In this document: piece after piece, positions 35,512-43,824 of the stretch | Position numbering within the stretch: the first letter of the stretch is position 1 | Layout: the number at the start of each line of letters is the position of its first letter | NCBI GenBank assembly: GCA_000509105.1 | Contig: BAIF02000066.1 | Location: forward strand, 124,001-188,000 | Reading direction: 5' to 3' | Length of the DNA: 64,000 nt | DNA from: Clostridiales bacterium VE202-21 | Lineage (GTDB): Bacteria > Bacillota > Clostridia > Lachnospirales > Lachnospiraceae | Program-made: the position numbers and the translations under genes | The notes under the pieces: generated by a model | Databases searched by the model: none | The model's input: only the letters and a program-made list of their open reading frames with translations | Told to the model about the DNA's origin: nothing

Positions 35512-36762
35512 ATGGCAAGAGATCATTGGTTTAAGGACGCTAAATACGGTTTATTTATTCATTGGGGAATTTATTCCATGCTTGGTGGCGTCTATAAAGG
35601 GGAAAAGATTCCGTATGGGGCAGAATGGATTATGAAAAATGCGGAAATTCCTCTTCAGGAATATAGGAAGTTGGCAGAAACATTTAACCCTGTGGATTTT
35701 GACGCAGAGGATATTGTAGGGAAAGCAAAAAAGTGGGGGATGAAGTATATTGTATTTACAGCAAAGCACCACGACGGATTTGCAATGTACCATTCAGAAG
35801 TTTCTGATTATAACATTATGAACACGCCCTTTCAACGGGATCCATTGAAAGAGCTGGCAGAAGAATGCCGAAAACAGGGAATTATACTAGGCATTTACTA
35901 CTCTCAGATGCAGGACTGGGAAGATGAAAATGGATGGGGGAATGAATGGGATTTCAAGCCGGATAAAGAGAAGGATTTTGAAAAATATTTCTATAACAAA
36001 GTAAAACCACAGGTGAAAGAGCTGCTTACAAATTATGGAAAGGTTGGAATTATGTGGTTTGATACTCCGTATGTGATGCCGGTCCAATTATGTGAGGAAT
36101 TGAGGGCGTATACAAAGAGCCTGCAGCCAGACTGCCTGGTTAACGGGCGGATTGGATATAAACTGGGCGACTACAGACAGATGTCGGATAATGAAATCCC
36201 GGTTCTTTCTTTCCCGGGTGACTGGGAGACTCCAATGACCCTGAATGATACCTGGGGGTATTCCCGGGTAGATCATAACTGGAAGAGCGCTGCAGACGTG
36301 CTGTATAAATTGGTAGATGTAGTAGGAAAAGGCGGGAACCTGTTATTAAATATCGGGCCGGACGAGAAGGGGAAGGTTCCGGAAGGCAGCTGTAAAGTAC
36401 TGGATGAAGCAGGCCGGTGGCTTGACCTCAATGGCGAAAGTATCTATAAGTGCAATTTAAATATGGACTTCCAGTATGAAATAAGCTGGGGGAGAGTAAC
36501 CGGCAATGACAGCAAGATGTTTTTACATGTATTTAAATACCCGGAATTTCCGTATGAAATTCTGATAACCGGCTTAAAAACAAAGATAAAGAAAGTAACG
36601 ATATTAGACAATTGTGAAGAGCTGCAGTTTTTCCAAAGCTATGAGCCGGCGAGGGATGAATACCGATTCAGGGTTCTTTTGCCCAAGAATGGGAAGCTGG
36701 ATAAGGATATGGTTCTCTGTGCGGAATATGAGGGGGAGATTGAAATACAAAAATTAGAATAA
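35512..36762 (+). CDS. GH29 alpha-L-fucosidase-like glycosidase
   Basis: A 416-residue GH29-type enzyme. Typical blocks are WFKDAKYGLFIHWGIYS, the KWGMKYIVFTAKHHDGFAMYHS segment, YYSQMQDWE, GIMWFDTPY with the likely nucleophile Asp, WGYSRVDHNWKSA and GKGGNLLLNIGPDEKG. No signal peptide is present, so it acts in the cytosol on imported material. It is somewhat shorter than many GH29 enzymes, with a small C-terminal beta domain. Its place just after the permeases of a GntR-controlled importer supports use of fucosylated or related oligosaccharides; GH29 includes members with other specificities. Confidence 0.9.
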   Translation: MARDHWFKDAKYGLFIHWGIYSMLGGVYKGEKIPYGAEWIMKNAEIPLQEYRKLAETFNPVDFDAEDIVGKAKKWGMKYIVFTAKHHDGFAMYHSEVSDYNIMNTPFQRDPLKELAEECRKQGIILGIYYSQMQDWEDENGWGNEWDFKPDKEKDFEKYFYNKVKPQVKELLTNYGKVGIMWFDTPYVMPVQLCEELRAYTKSLQPDCLVNGRIGYKLGDYRQMSDNEIPVLSFPGDWETPMTLNDTWGYSRVDHNWKSAADVLYKLVDVVGKGGNLLLNIGPDEKGKVPEGSCKVLDEAGRWLDLNGESIYKCNLNMDFQYEISWGRVTGNDSKMFLHVFKYPEFPYEILITGLKTKIKKVTILDNCEELQFFQSYEPARDEYRFRVLLPKNGKLDKDMVLCAEYEGEIEIQKLE

Positions 36763-36860
36763 CGGTAACTTTTCAATAAAGGGCTGTACACTGTTTTTAC
36801 AGTCCGTACAAAAATTGTAGTATACGAAAGTATTGATGATCTTTAAAAGGGGGTTTGAAA

Positions 36861-37685
36861 ATGAAATACAGTGAAGAGCTGATTAGCAGGCTTACAAAAC
36901 AGGCAAAAGTATTAAGGCGTGATGTAATTATCAGTATGGGAATCGGGGTTGCGGGGCATATCGGAGGCTCCAATTCTTCAGCAGATATTGTGGCGGCACT
37001 TTATTTTTATAAGATGCACTATGACAGCAGGAATCCTAAAATGACGGATAGGGACAGATTCTTGCTTAGCAAAGGACATGTGGCTATTCTGCAGTACGCG
37101 GCTTTGGCTGAAGCGGGATTTTTCCCGGTGGAAGATCTAAAGAATACGAAAGAGATCGGTTCTTATCTGCAGGGGCATCCGGATGTCAGAAAGACACCAG
37201 GAATAGAGGCCGGAACCGGTTCGCTCGGGCAGGGTCTGTCAATTGGGCTTGGAATGGCCCTTGGGCTGAAAGCAGACAGTATAGACAGGAATGTATATGT
37301 ACTGATCGGGGACGGTGAATTGGCAGAAGGGCAGATATGGGAAGCTGCAATGGCAGCAGGATTTTATAAAGCGGATAATCTGATTGCGATTGTAGACAAG
37401 AACAACCTGCAGGCAAACGGCATCGTAAAGGAACGCATGGACTCCAATCCCCTGCCGGATAAATGGAGAAGTTTCGGCTGGAATGTACTGGATATTGATG
37501 GCCATAATATGGTGGAAATTCTTACGGCTCTGGATGAAGCCGATTTGGAACGAGAACGGCCTACGGTGATAATTGCCAATACAGTAAAGGGAAAAGGCAT
37601 CAGTTTTGCAGAAAATGTTGTCGGTTACCATAATGGAATGCTGACAGCCGAGACTTACGAGCAGGCATTAGAAGAACTGGCATAG
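36861..37685 (+). CDS. Transketolase-like protein, N-terminal (TPP pyrophosphate-binding) subunit
   Basis: A 274-residue protein matching the first half of transketolase: GHIGGSNSSADIVAALYF, FLLSKGHVAILQYAAL, LGQGLSIGLGMALG, and the thiamine-diphosphate motif GDGELAEGQIWEAAM...NNLQANG. The second half is the next gene, 12 bp downstream, so this is a split two-subunit enzyme. ATG 36861 has AAGGGGG at good spacing; TTG 36855 overlaps it. Split transketolases of this sort are used in catabolic loci (apulose-4-phosphate cleavage in D-apiose use is one example) rather than in the general pentose pathway. The substrate here is not known. Confidence 0.88.
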   Translation: MKYSEELISRLTKQAKVLRRDVIISMGIGVAGHIGGSNSSADIVAALYFYKMHYDSRNPKMTDRDRFLLSKGHVAILQYAALAEAGFFPVEDLKNTKEIGSYLQGHPDVRKTPGIEAGTGSLGQGLSIGLGMALGLKADSIDRNVYVLIGDGELAEGQIWEAAMAAGFYKADNLIAIVDKNNLQANGIVKERMDSNPLPDKWRSFGWNVLDIDGHNMVEILTALDEADLERERPTVIIANTVKGKGISFAENVVGYHNGMLTAETYEQALEELA

Positions 37686-37697
37686 AGGAGGATGGCT

Positions 37698-38636
37698 ATG
37701 AGCTGTAAAAATCAAAGGATTGCTTATGGAGAAGCGTTAGTGGAACTTGGAAGAGAGAATAGGGACATTGTAGTGCTGGATGCAGATTTGGGCGGGTCCA
37801 CAATGGGAAAGATGTTTGAAAAAGAATTTCCTGACAGGCATTATGAGATGGGTATTGCAGAGGCTAACATGACATCGGTTGCAGCAGGATTAGCACAGAC
37901 AGGAAAGATACCATTTACCAATTCTTTCGCTGTGTTTGCCGCAGGGCGGGCATTTGACCAGATCCGCCAGACCATTGCCATTGGGAATCTGAATGTTAAA
38001 ATCTGTGGTTCTTCTTCGGGACTTTCCGATTTTGGCGACGGAGCGACTCATCAGGCGGTTGAGGATCTTGCAATTATGAGGGCGATTCCGAATATGACGG
38101 TCATCTCACCGGCAGATGCCAATGAGACAAAATCTGCCGTAAAGGCAGTTACAGAAATGGAAGGCCCATGTTATATCAGACTGAATCGAAATGACTACGA
38201 AAATGTAACGGAAGAGGGAGTGGAGTTTAAAATTGGCAAGCCAACAGTTTTAAAAGAGGGAACCCGGGTGGTGGTTTTTGCTACCGGATATATGGTTGGT
38301 CTTGCAATGCAGGCGGCAAGGGAACTGGAGGACCGTATCTCTGTGAAAGTGGTCAATGTCAGTACCATAAAGCCTATGGATGCCAATGCAGTTATTCAGA
38401 TTACAAAAGGCTGTAAAGGCGTAGTTACGGCAGAAGAACACAGCATTGTCGGCGGACTGGGGAGCGCTATAGCCGAGGTACTAAAAAAAGAATGCATCCC
38501 AATAGAATTTGTAGGAATAGAAGATACTTTTGGATGCAGCGCGCATAATTACCAGGATGTACTTGCATATCATGGGCTTACAAAAGAGCATATTAAGACA
38601 GTGGTTGAGGAGATGGATTTACAGGCAGCCGGGTAG
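37698..38636 (+). CDS. Transketolase-like protein, C-terminal (pyrimidine-binding) subunit
   Basis: A 312-residue partner subunit: VVLDADLGGSTMGKMFE, the catalytic Glu in YEMGIAEANMTSVAAGLA (activates the thiazolium ring), FAVFAAGRAFDQIRQ, SSGLSDFGDGATHQAVEDLAIMRAIP in parts, and a C-terminal domain with TAEEHSIVGGLGSAIAEVL. ATG 37698 is chosen because GAGGAG at 37685 is seven bases away, while ATG 37692 is too close. With 36861 it forms a TPP enzyme that moves or releases two-carbon units of a ketose phosphate. A dehydrogenase pair follows, suggesting a dedicated sugar pathway. Confidence 0.88.
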   Translation: MSCKNQRIAYGEALVELGRENRDIVVLDADLGGSTMGKMFEKEFPDRHYEMGIAEANMTSVAAGLAQTGKIPFTNSFAVFAAGRAFDQIRQTIAIGNLNVKICGSSSGLSDFGDGATHQAVEDLAIMRAIPNMTVISPADANETKSAVKAVTEMEGPCYIRLNRNDYENVTEEGVEFKIGKPTVLKEGTRVVVFATGYMVGLAMQAARELEDRISVKVVNVSTIKPMDANAVIQITKGCKGVVTAEEHSIVGGLGSAIAEVLKKECIPIEFVGIEDTFGCSAHNYQDVLAYHGLTKEHIKTVVEEMDLQAAG

Positions 38637-38685
38637 ATGCGTACAAAAAAATTGTTCAATGAGGATGGATCGGAAGGAGTCTAAC

Positions 38686-39588
38686 ATGAAAATAGGATTT
38701 ATCGGGCTGGGTATCATGGGAAAACCAATGGCTGCAAACTTATTAAAAGCAGGACATACAGTTGTTGTCTACGACGTAATAAAAGAAAACATGGAACAGA
38801 TGGTAAAGTATGGGGCAATAAAAGGCGAATCTGCGAAGGCGGTTGCCGGGGAGTGTAAGATTATAATTACGGTTTTGCCAAATTCGCCTCATGTGAAAAC
38901 GGCCGTTATGGGGAAAGACGGGATACTGGAAGGCGCATTGGCCGGAAGCATTTTAGTGGATATGAGTTCAATTGCACCCTTAGCTTCCCAGGAGATTTAT
39001 GCCGCATGCGCAGAAAAGGGGGTTGAAATGTTGGATGCCCCTGTTTCCGGAGGTGAGCCAAAGGCGATAGATGGAACATTGTCAATCATGGCAGGCGGCA
39101 AGAAGGAAGTATTTGAACAAGTATATGATATACTGATGACGATGGGAAATAGTGCAGTATACTGCGGGGAGATTGGTGCCGGGAATACAACAAAGCTTGC
39201 AAATCAGATTATTGTTGCATTAAACATCGCGGCTGTTTCCGAGGCCTTTATGCTTAGCACAAAAGCGGGTGTTGATCCAGAAAAAGTGTTTGATGCAATC
39301 AAGGGCGGCCTGGCTGGTTCTACGGTCATGAACGCGAAAATCCCAATGATTATGGAGCGGAATTTTAAGCCGGGTTTTAAAATCGATTTACATATTAAGG
39401 ACTTGAACAATGCCTTAGATACAGGCCATGAAATTGGAGTTCCGCTTCCCTTAACAGCCAGTGTGATGGAGATGCTTCAAAAGCTTCATGCCGATGGACA
39501 TGGACAGGAGGATCACAGCGCGATAGCAAAATATTATGAAAAGACAGCGGATGTATGTGTTAAGGCCAAGGGAGGCATTCAAGAATGA
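38686..39588 (+). CDS. Beta-hydroxyacid dehydrogenase (tartronate-semialdehyde reductase/HIBADH family)
   Basis: A 300-residue NAD(P) enzyme: nucleotide motif IGFIGLGIMGKPMAANLLKAG, DAPVSGGEPKA substrate loop, the catalytic Lys in GNTTKLANQIIVALN, and LKDLNNALDTG-like region before the end. This family reduces or oxidises 3-hydroxy acids such as D-glycerate/tartronate semialdehyde or 3-hydroxyisobutyrate. ATG 38686 has GGAAGGAG eight bases upstream; the longer frame from 38530 overlaps the transketolase. Its last 4 bases overlap the start of the SDR gene. A role in oxidising or reducing a sugar-derived hydroxy acid is likely, with unknown substrate. Confidence 0.87.
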   Translation: MKIGFIGLGIMGKPMAANLLKAGHTVVVYDVIKENMEQMVKYGAIKGESAKAVAGECKIIITVLPNSPHVKTAVMGKDGILEGALAGSILVDMSSIAPLASQEIYAACAEKGVEMLDAPVSGGEPKAIDGTLSIMAGGKKEVFEQVYDILMTMGNSAVYCGEIGAGNTTKLANQIIVALNIAAVSEAFMLSTKAGVDPEKVFDAIKGGLAGSTVMNAKIPMIMERNFKPGFKIDLHIKDLNNALDTGHEIGVPLPLTASVMEMLQKLHADGHGQEDHSAIAKYYEKTADVCVKAKGGIQE

Positions 39589-40394
39589 ACGTAGGGAAAA
39601 ACCTGGAGAAGATGTTTTCATTAGAAGATAAAGTAGTAGTTTTTACCGGGGCAGCGGGTGGAATCGGCAGCGCCATTGCATTGGGCATGGCATGTGCCGG
39701 CGCCCGGATTGCTCTTTGCGATATAAATGAAAACCTGCTTTCAGATATTCAAAATAAAATAACAGAAGCGGGCGGTAAGGCATCAAGCTATTTGCTGGAT
39801 GTAACAAATAAGGCTGGCGTAACAGAATGCATCGATAAGATCGGCAAAGCCTATGGTCAGATTGATGTGCTGGTAAACTGCGCGGGGATCAATAAACGGG
39901 AAGGGTTTATGGATGTCAGGGAAGAGACATATGACAGGATCATGGATATTAACCTGAAGGGTGTTTTTTTGGTGACCCAGGCAGTGGCCCCATTAATGAA
40001 AAATCAAAGAAAAGGCAGTATCATTAATATTGGTTCCCATAATACGGGAAGTATCCTTGGCGGCTGTTCTGTATATGGCGCTACAAAGTGCGGTGTTCTG
40101 TCCTTAACGCGGTCTATGGCTGTAGAATGGGCCAAATACAATATTCGGGCTAATTGTGTAAGTCCCGGACATATTCAGACTGCGTTGACAGTACCTACCT
40201 GGGAGCATCCGGAACGCTCCAAGTATTTGCTGGAAAGGATTGCCTTAGACAGGCCGGGATATCCGGAAGATATTACAGGGGTGTGTATCATGCTGGCATC
40301 GGATGCATCTTCTTATATTACCGGGACGGAAATCCGGGTTGACGGAGGGTGTATCGCCGGAGGACAGCCGTGGGACTACGATACGGAGTTTTAG
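39585..40394 (+). CDS. Short-chain dehydrogenase/reductase (gluconate 5-dehydrogenase/KduD-like)
   Basis: A 269-residue classical SDR: coenzyme motif TGAAGGIGSAIA, NCAGIN, catalytic Ser in IGSHNTGSILGG, Tyr-x3-Lys in VYGATKCG, SPGHIQT and the C-terminal YITGTEIRVDGGC. It is closest in feel to polyol and sugar-acid dehydrogenases. ATG 39585 overlaps the preceding stop (ATGA), so the two dehydrogenases are co-translated. It is the last gene of the GntR-controlled operon, followed by a terminator. With the dehydrogenase upstream it could interconvert a keto and hydroxy sugar before the transketolase step. Confidence 0.87.
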   Translation: MNVGKNLEKMFSLEDKVVVFTGAAGGIGSAIALGMACAGARIALCDINENLLSDIQNKITEAGGKASSYLLDVTNKAGVTECIDKIGKAYGQIDVLVNCAGINKREGFMDVREETYDRIMDINLKGVFLVTQAVAPLMKNQRKGSIINIGSHNTGSILGGCSVYGATKCGVLSLTRSMAVEWAKYNIRANCVSPGHIQTALTVPTWEHPERSKYLLERIALDRPGYPEDITGVCIMLASDASSYITGTEIRVDGGCIAGGQPWDYDTEF

Positions 40395-40448
40395 TTGCGG
40401 TCAGGGAATTCCCTGCAATCCGGACGGGGCAGCAGAGAACATAAAAGA

Positions 40449-40480
40449 TAGAGGAAGCGGATTCCGCTTCCTCTATTTCT
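40449..40480. terminator. Terminator between the SDR operon and the fructoselysine locus
   Basis: TAGAGGAAGCGG at 40449-40460 pairs perfectly with CCGCTTCCTCTA at 40464-40475 around a three-base loop, followed by a T-rich tail. It ends the plus-strand operon and may also serve the minus-strand genes that converge here. Confidence 0.85.
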
Positions 40481-40521
40481 ATCTAATTTAAACGTTTTTA
40501 TCTGTCAGAGTTATACCCTTA

Positions 40522-41394
40522 CTAAGCTCTCAATTTATCGATCAGCACTTCTTTTCCATAGCCAAATGCGCCTTCCATCTGGCAGACGTTTGCTGCAAAT
40601 CCGGCAGCCTTTGCTATGCTTCCGGTCAGTGCCTCTTCCCGATCCGCGCCGTGCTTCACCGCATCCAGATATCCGACCATGAATGTTGTTAGTAAGGAGT
40701 CCCCTGCGCCCATTGTATCCACAACCTTTTCAAGGGGCGCCGCTTTCTGCGTATAGAACTTCCCGTCTGAATAAAGCATACAGCCCTGCGCTCCCCGGGA
40801 TGCGCATACGATTTCCGGCCCAAATGCCGCTACTTTTTTTAAATGCTGACGCACCTCTTTATCCGTTCCGTCAAATGAACAGAAGGCATAGGTTACGAGT
40901 GGGGCGTTTTTTTCATAATACTCATCAGTTGAATCATCCGAGAAATCAAACGATAGCGGAATACCGGCCTCCTTGATCTTAGATAACTGGCTCTCCATGT
41001 AACAGTAGTTTCCACAGTGAACCAAATCAAACTGTGCCAGATATTCCAAATCAAACTCGTCCAATTCGTAGATGTGCCTGCTTCTTACGCCGCCTTCGTT
41101 ATAATCCAGGAACACCCGGTCGCCATCTTCCAATTTGCAGCGGGAATACCCGTTTTCACCGTGAATCTTTTTGCATTTGACCAGCTCGATCTGTTCCGTG
41201 CGCAGAGCAGATATTACATGATCCGCATTCAGATCATCGCCGAAATATCCCATGTATGCGCTTCTGCGGGCGCCGAACATTTTTGAGTATACTGCAAAAT
41301 TCACGCAGTTTCCTCCGGGATATTGTGTGTTCGTGTGCGTATAGATATCCACCACATTATCTCCAAACCCAACTACACTAACATCGTATTTCAT
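40522..41394 (-). CDS. frlD: PfkB-family sugar kinase, fructoselysine 6-kinase-like
   Basis: A 290-residue PfkB kinase. It shows GFGDNVVDIYTHTNTQYPGGNCVNFAVY, GYFGDDLNAD, FLDYNEGG, LVHCGNY, FDFSDDS and the catalytic DTMGAGDSLLTTF near the end. These match FrlD, which phosphorylates fructoselysine (Amadori product) at C6, and the deglycase-like partner FrlB is next door. ATG 41394 has GGAGG eight bases upstream; the long frame from 41484 would translate the repeats at 41425-41488 and is rejected. A 143-bp gap with repeats and a hairpin separates it from the frlB-like gene, so its expression may be lower. Confidence 0.85.
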   Translation of the reverse strand: MKYDVSVVGFGDNVVDIYTHTNTQYPGGNCVNFAVYSKMFGARRSAYMGYFGDDLNADHVISALRTEQIELVKCKKIHGENGYSRCKLEDGDRVFLDYNEGGVRSRHIYELDEFDLEYLAQFDLVHCGNYCYMESQLSKIKEAGIPLSFDFSDDSTDEYYEKNAPLVTYAFCSFDGTDKEVRQHLKKVAAFGPEIVCASRGAQGCMLYSDGKFYTQKAAPLEKVVDTMGAGDSLLTTFMVGYLDAVKHGADREEALTGSIAKAAGFAANVCQMEGAFGYGKEVLIDKLRA

Positions 41395-41424
41395 GTTTTT
41401 AACCTCCAATCCTGTGCAGGGTGT

Positions 41425-41488
41425 GCAGAGGGGCCAGACCCCTTTGCAGTTAATCCTGAGCAGAGGGGTCAGACCCCTTTGCAATTAA
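41425..41488. repeat. Two copies of a 29-bp palindromic repeat between the frlD- and frlB-like genes
   Basis: GCAGAGGGGYCAGACCCC, TTTGCA and RTTAA make a 29-bp unit at 41425-41453 and 41460-41488, with two differences between copies. Each unit folds on itself: GGGG(C/T)C with GACCCC inside, and GCAGA with TTTGC outside. The GGGGTCAGACCCC core is reminiscent of REP-type elements linked to TnpA-REP transposases; none is encoded here. Confidence 0.75.
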
Positions 41489-41496
41489 AACGGGCA

Positions 41497-41524
41497 TCCC
41501 GGAATCATCGAATGATCTCCGGGA
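41497..41524 (-). terminator. Hairpin after the frlB-like gene, possible weak terminator
   Basis: TCCCGGAATCAT at 41497-41508 pairs with ATGATCTCCGGGA at 41512-41524 with a one-base bulge. On the minus strand it follows the frlB-like stop by 14 bases and is followed by TGCCCGTTTTAA, so it may terminate part of the transcripts before the kinase gene. Confidence 0.5.
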
Positions 41525-41537
41525 CAAGCCGTGTTAT

Positions 41538-42521
41538 TTAATATTCCACTACCCCCATATATCGTCTCATATCCAGAGGGTGTCCGGTTTTATTTTGAAT
41601 TGCTGTTCTGTACAATACACTCATCTCGTAGAACAAAGGAGGATTGAAGTAGTCCACGCATTCCGCGGCAATCCCTTCAAGTCCGCACTCCGCCGCATCG
41701 ATAATTTCATATTTCTTTGCATATTTATCCAGAAATGCCTTGGCTCTCAGATCAATTTCCCGTGTTTTGCCGACAGACATCATCAAAATATATAAGTGGT
41801 CTTCATCTGTAACCTCAAACGGGCCATGGAAATATTCCGCCGAATTCAGGTAGCAGCAGTCCATCCACTGCATTTCCTGCAGCGAGCAGATAGCAAAACC
41901 GTAAGACTGTGCATATGCAGCTCCCGAGGACATGATATATAGAAACGGCGCCTGATAATAGTGTTCAGCAAAATTCCATGCTTTGTTCTGATATTTGTTT
42001 GTGGCATCCCGGATGATCTGGTCACACTTAACAATACCGTCTTTCATAGCCTCATACAGCTTATATTCGGGTTCCTGGCGGTGGATCAATTCATTTAAAA
42101 CCGCATAGGTTATACACATAGGTTTATCCTTCTGCAAGGTCTCGTCGACCCATTTGTATACAATAGCATGGTATTTGCTGTCTGCGCATTTACTTTCGGC
42201 GTCGTGCGTATAAGTAATCACAAATGCCCCTGCATCGGCGGCAGCATCGGCGGCTTCCACAGTTTCCGGTGTATGTCCTCCGTGTGAGCAGATAAAGACT
42301 AACGAGTGGCTGCCCAGACGCTTTGGCGGTGTCAGGACAAATTCTTTGCTCGGAATCCACTCCCCGACCATGGTAACGGATTCTTTATTTACAAAATAAT
42401 TACTGGAGTATAAATCAATAAGAGAGCCTCCGCATGCGACAAAATAAACCTCTGTAATTCTGCCGTTTTTATTCTGGATCTCATCCACCATCTTGCCTGC
42501 ATCAAAATCTTCTATAAACAT
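41538..42521 (-). CDS. frlB: SIS-domain protein, fructoselysine-6-phosphate deglycase-like
   Basis: A 327-residue double-SIS protein. It opens FIEDFDAGKMVDEI, has VYFVACGGSLIDLYSS (first phosphosugar site), FICSHGGHTPETVEAA (second site), FLYIMSSGAAYAQSYGFAICSLQEMQWM, EYFHGPFEV and ends HPLDMRRYMGVVEY, very like FrlB of E. coli. FrlB splits fructoselysine 6-phosphate into glucose 6-phosphate and lysine. Next to a FrlD-like kinase and a HutC-type regulator, the assignment to Amadori-product use is strong; the exact amino acid (lysine, asparagine or other) is not decided. Confidence 0.87.
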   Translation of the reverse strand: MFIEDFDAGKMVDEIQNKNGRITEVYFVACGGSLIDLYSSNYFVNKESVTMVGEWIPSKEFVLTPPKRLGSHSLVFICSHGGHTPETVEAADAAADAGAFVITYTHDAESKCADSKYHAIVYKWVDETLQKDKPMCITYAVLNELIHRQEPEYKLYEAMKDGIVKCDQIIRDATNKYQNKAWNFAEHYYQAPFLYIMSSGAAYAQSYGFAICSLQEMQWMDCCYLNSAEYFHGPFEVTDEDHLYILMMSVGKTREIDLRAKAFLDKYAKKYEIIDAAECGLEGIAAECVDYFNPPLFYEMSVLYRTAIQNKTGHPLDMRRYMGVVEY

Positions 42522-42548
42522 TATACATAATCTCCTTTTATACGAACA

Positions 42549-43802
42549 TTATTTTTCTGAAACACTCATTTTTTTAATTCTTAATTTCATCAGTATAGCC
42601 ATAATGATACCGATTACAGCAGTAACCATCAAAAAGCCGAAAATCATTTTGTAAGCTCCATTTCCGTATGTATCCATCCATTTTCCGAATATTGGAAAAT
42701 AAAAGAAGTCAGGAGCATAGCCAAGCACGGAACCAATACCGATTACGGTGCCGGTATATGCCGCTTTAAACTTACATTCTTTTAAACCGGACCAGATGAC
42801 GCCGTACAGCATCATCGCCACTGCTGCGGGAAGCAGGGAGACAAAAGTTGCTGCGCCGGAACTTACCGTACCCGGCATGATCATAACGCCTGCATAGATA
42901 ATAATCATGGCTGTAAATGCAGTGACGTACCATTTGTTTGCGGACTTAAAAATTTTGTCAATGACATATCCGCCGAGAGGGCAAAGCAGATTCATTAAAT
43001 TACTTCGTACAATGCTGATTAAGGATGAATTTACTAAAGGTACTCCCAGGACATCTGTCAGGTATGGGGAGAAATAAGATAAGCTTGTATACAACCCATA
43101 AGCACAGAGTACCATGATCGAAAACATCCAGGTCATAGGATTCTTTAATACCACCCCGATATGCTTAATCTGGAACGTGTCATTCGGATTATCAGATTTT
43201 ACCTCTTTCTCCTTGAAGAAGACTAATAGTAAAAAGAATGCGATCAGGGTTCCCACTGCCATAACCCACATTGCAATAATGAAAGCTTTTGTTTCATCAC
43301 TGCCGAATCCGCTAGCCCAAAGGCAAATTGCATTCAAAATTGCGGAAATGATACCGGATGACGCATAGTAGATTCCATAGCAGGTTCCCTGGTTTTCTTC
43401 TGTGCCAATCATACCGACACCCTTTGTGATTGCACACCAGAATACAAAGTTGGTTGTCAATCCGGCAAAAAACCAAATGACGCAGGCAATTTTAAAGTCC
43501 ATTGTAAGCGCATAAATGATAATCAGCACAAACGACCCTAATATTGAGAGCAGCATTGCTTTTTTCACTGAAATTTTGTCTGCCAGGATTCCTCCCGGAA
43601 TCATCGCAGCCATCATGGCAAAAGAGTATGCGGACATCAGAACTCCTGACTGTTCATTTGTAATTCCCATTGCCGCAATCTGCTGATCATAAAATACGTA
43701 TCTTACATAGGGGAAACAGTACATGATTGCGTTAACAAATCCAAAAATAAATAACATGAATAGTGTTCGTGCACCTAACTTTCCTTTTTTTGATTCTGAC
43801 AT
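42549..43802 (-). CDS. MFS transporter of the fructoselysine locus
   Basis: A 417-residue major facilitator with 12 predicted helices: LFMLFIFGFVNAIMYCF, MIPGGILADKISVKKAMLL (the A-motif after helix 2), a central cytoplasmic loop FFKEKEVKSDNPNDTFQIKHIG, and a second half with GGYVIDKIFKSANK. The start has GGGAGG upstream. It lies between the deglycase-like and amidohydrolase genes with short gaps (27 and 22 bp), so it is co-transcribed and probably imports the glycated amino acid or a related compound. E. coli uses an amino-acid permease (FrlA) for this step, so this is a different transporter type. Confidence 0.85.
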   Translation of the reverse strand: MSESKKGKLGARTLFMLFIFGFVNAIMYCFPYVRYVFYDQQIAAMGITNEQSGVLMSAYSFAMMAAMIPGGILADKISVKKAMLLSILGSFVLIIIYALTMDFKIACVIWFFAGLTTNFVFWCAITKGVGMIGTEENQGTCYGIYYASSGIISAILNAICLWASGFGSDETKAFIIAMWVMAVGTLIAFFLLLVFFKEKEVKSDNPNDTFQIKHIGVVLKNPMTWMFSIMVLCAYGLYTSLSYFSPYLTDVLGVPLVNSSLISIVRSNLMNLLCPLGGYVIDKIFKSANKWYVTAFTAMIIIYAGVMIMPGTVSSGAATFVSLLPAAVAMMLYGVIWSGLKECKFKAAYTGTVIGIGSVLGYAPDFFYFPIFGKWMDTYGNGAYKMIFGFLMVTAVIGIIMAILMKLRIKKMSVSEK

Positions 43803-43824
43803 AATGAACCTCCCTGTTTTATTC

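Noticed and set aside
41395-41484. Longer N-terminus for the fructoselysine-kinase-like gene
   Set aside because: It would translate the two palindromic repeats; ATG 41394 has a good ribosome site and matches the family start.
41425-41488. Possible CRISPR array between the frl-like genes
   Set aside because: Only two units, each self-complementary, with a six-base gap and no cas genes; this is a palindromic repeat pair.
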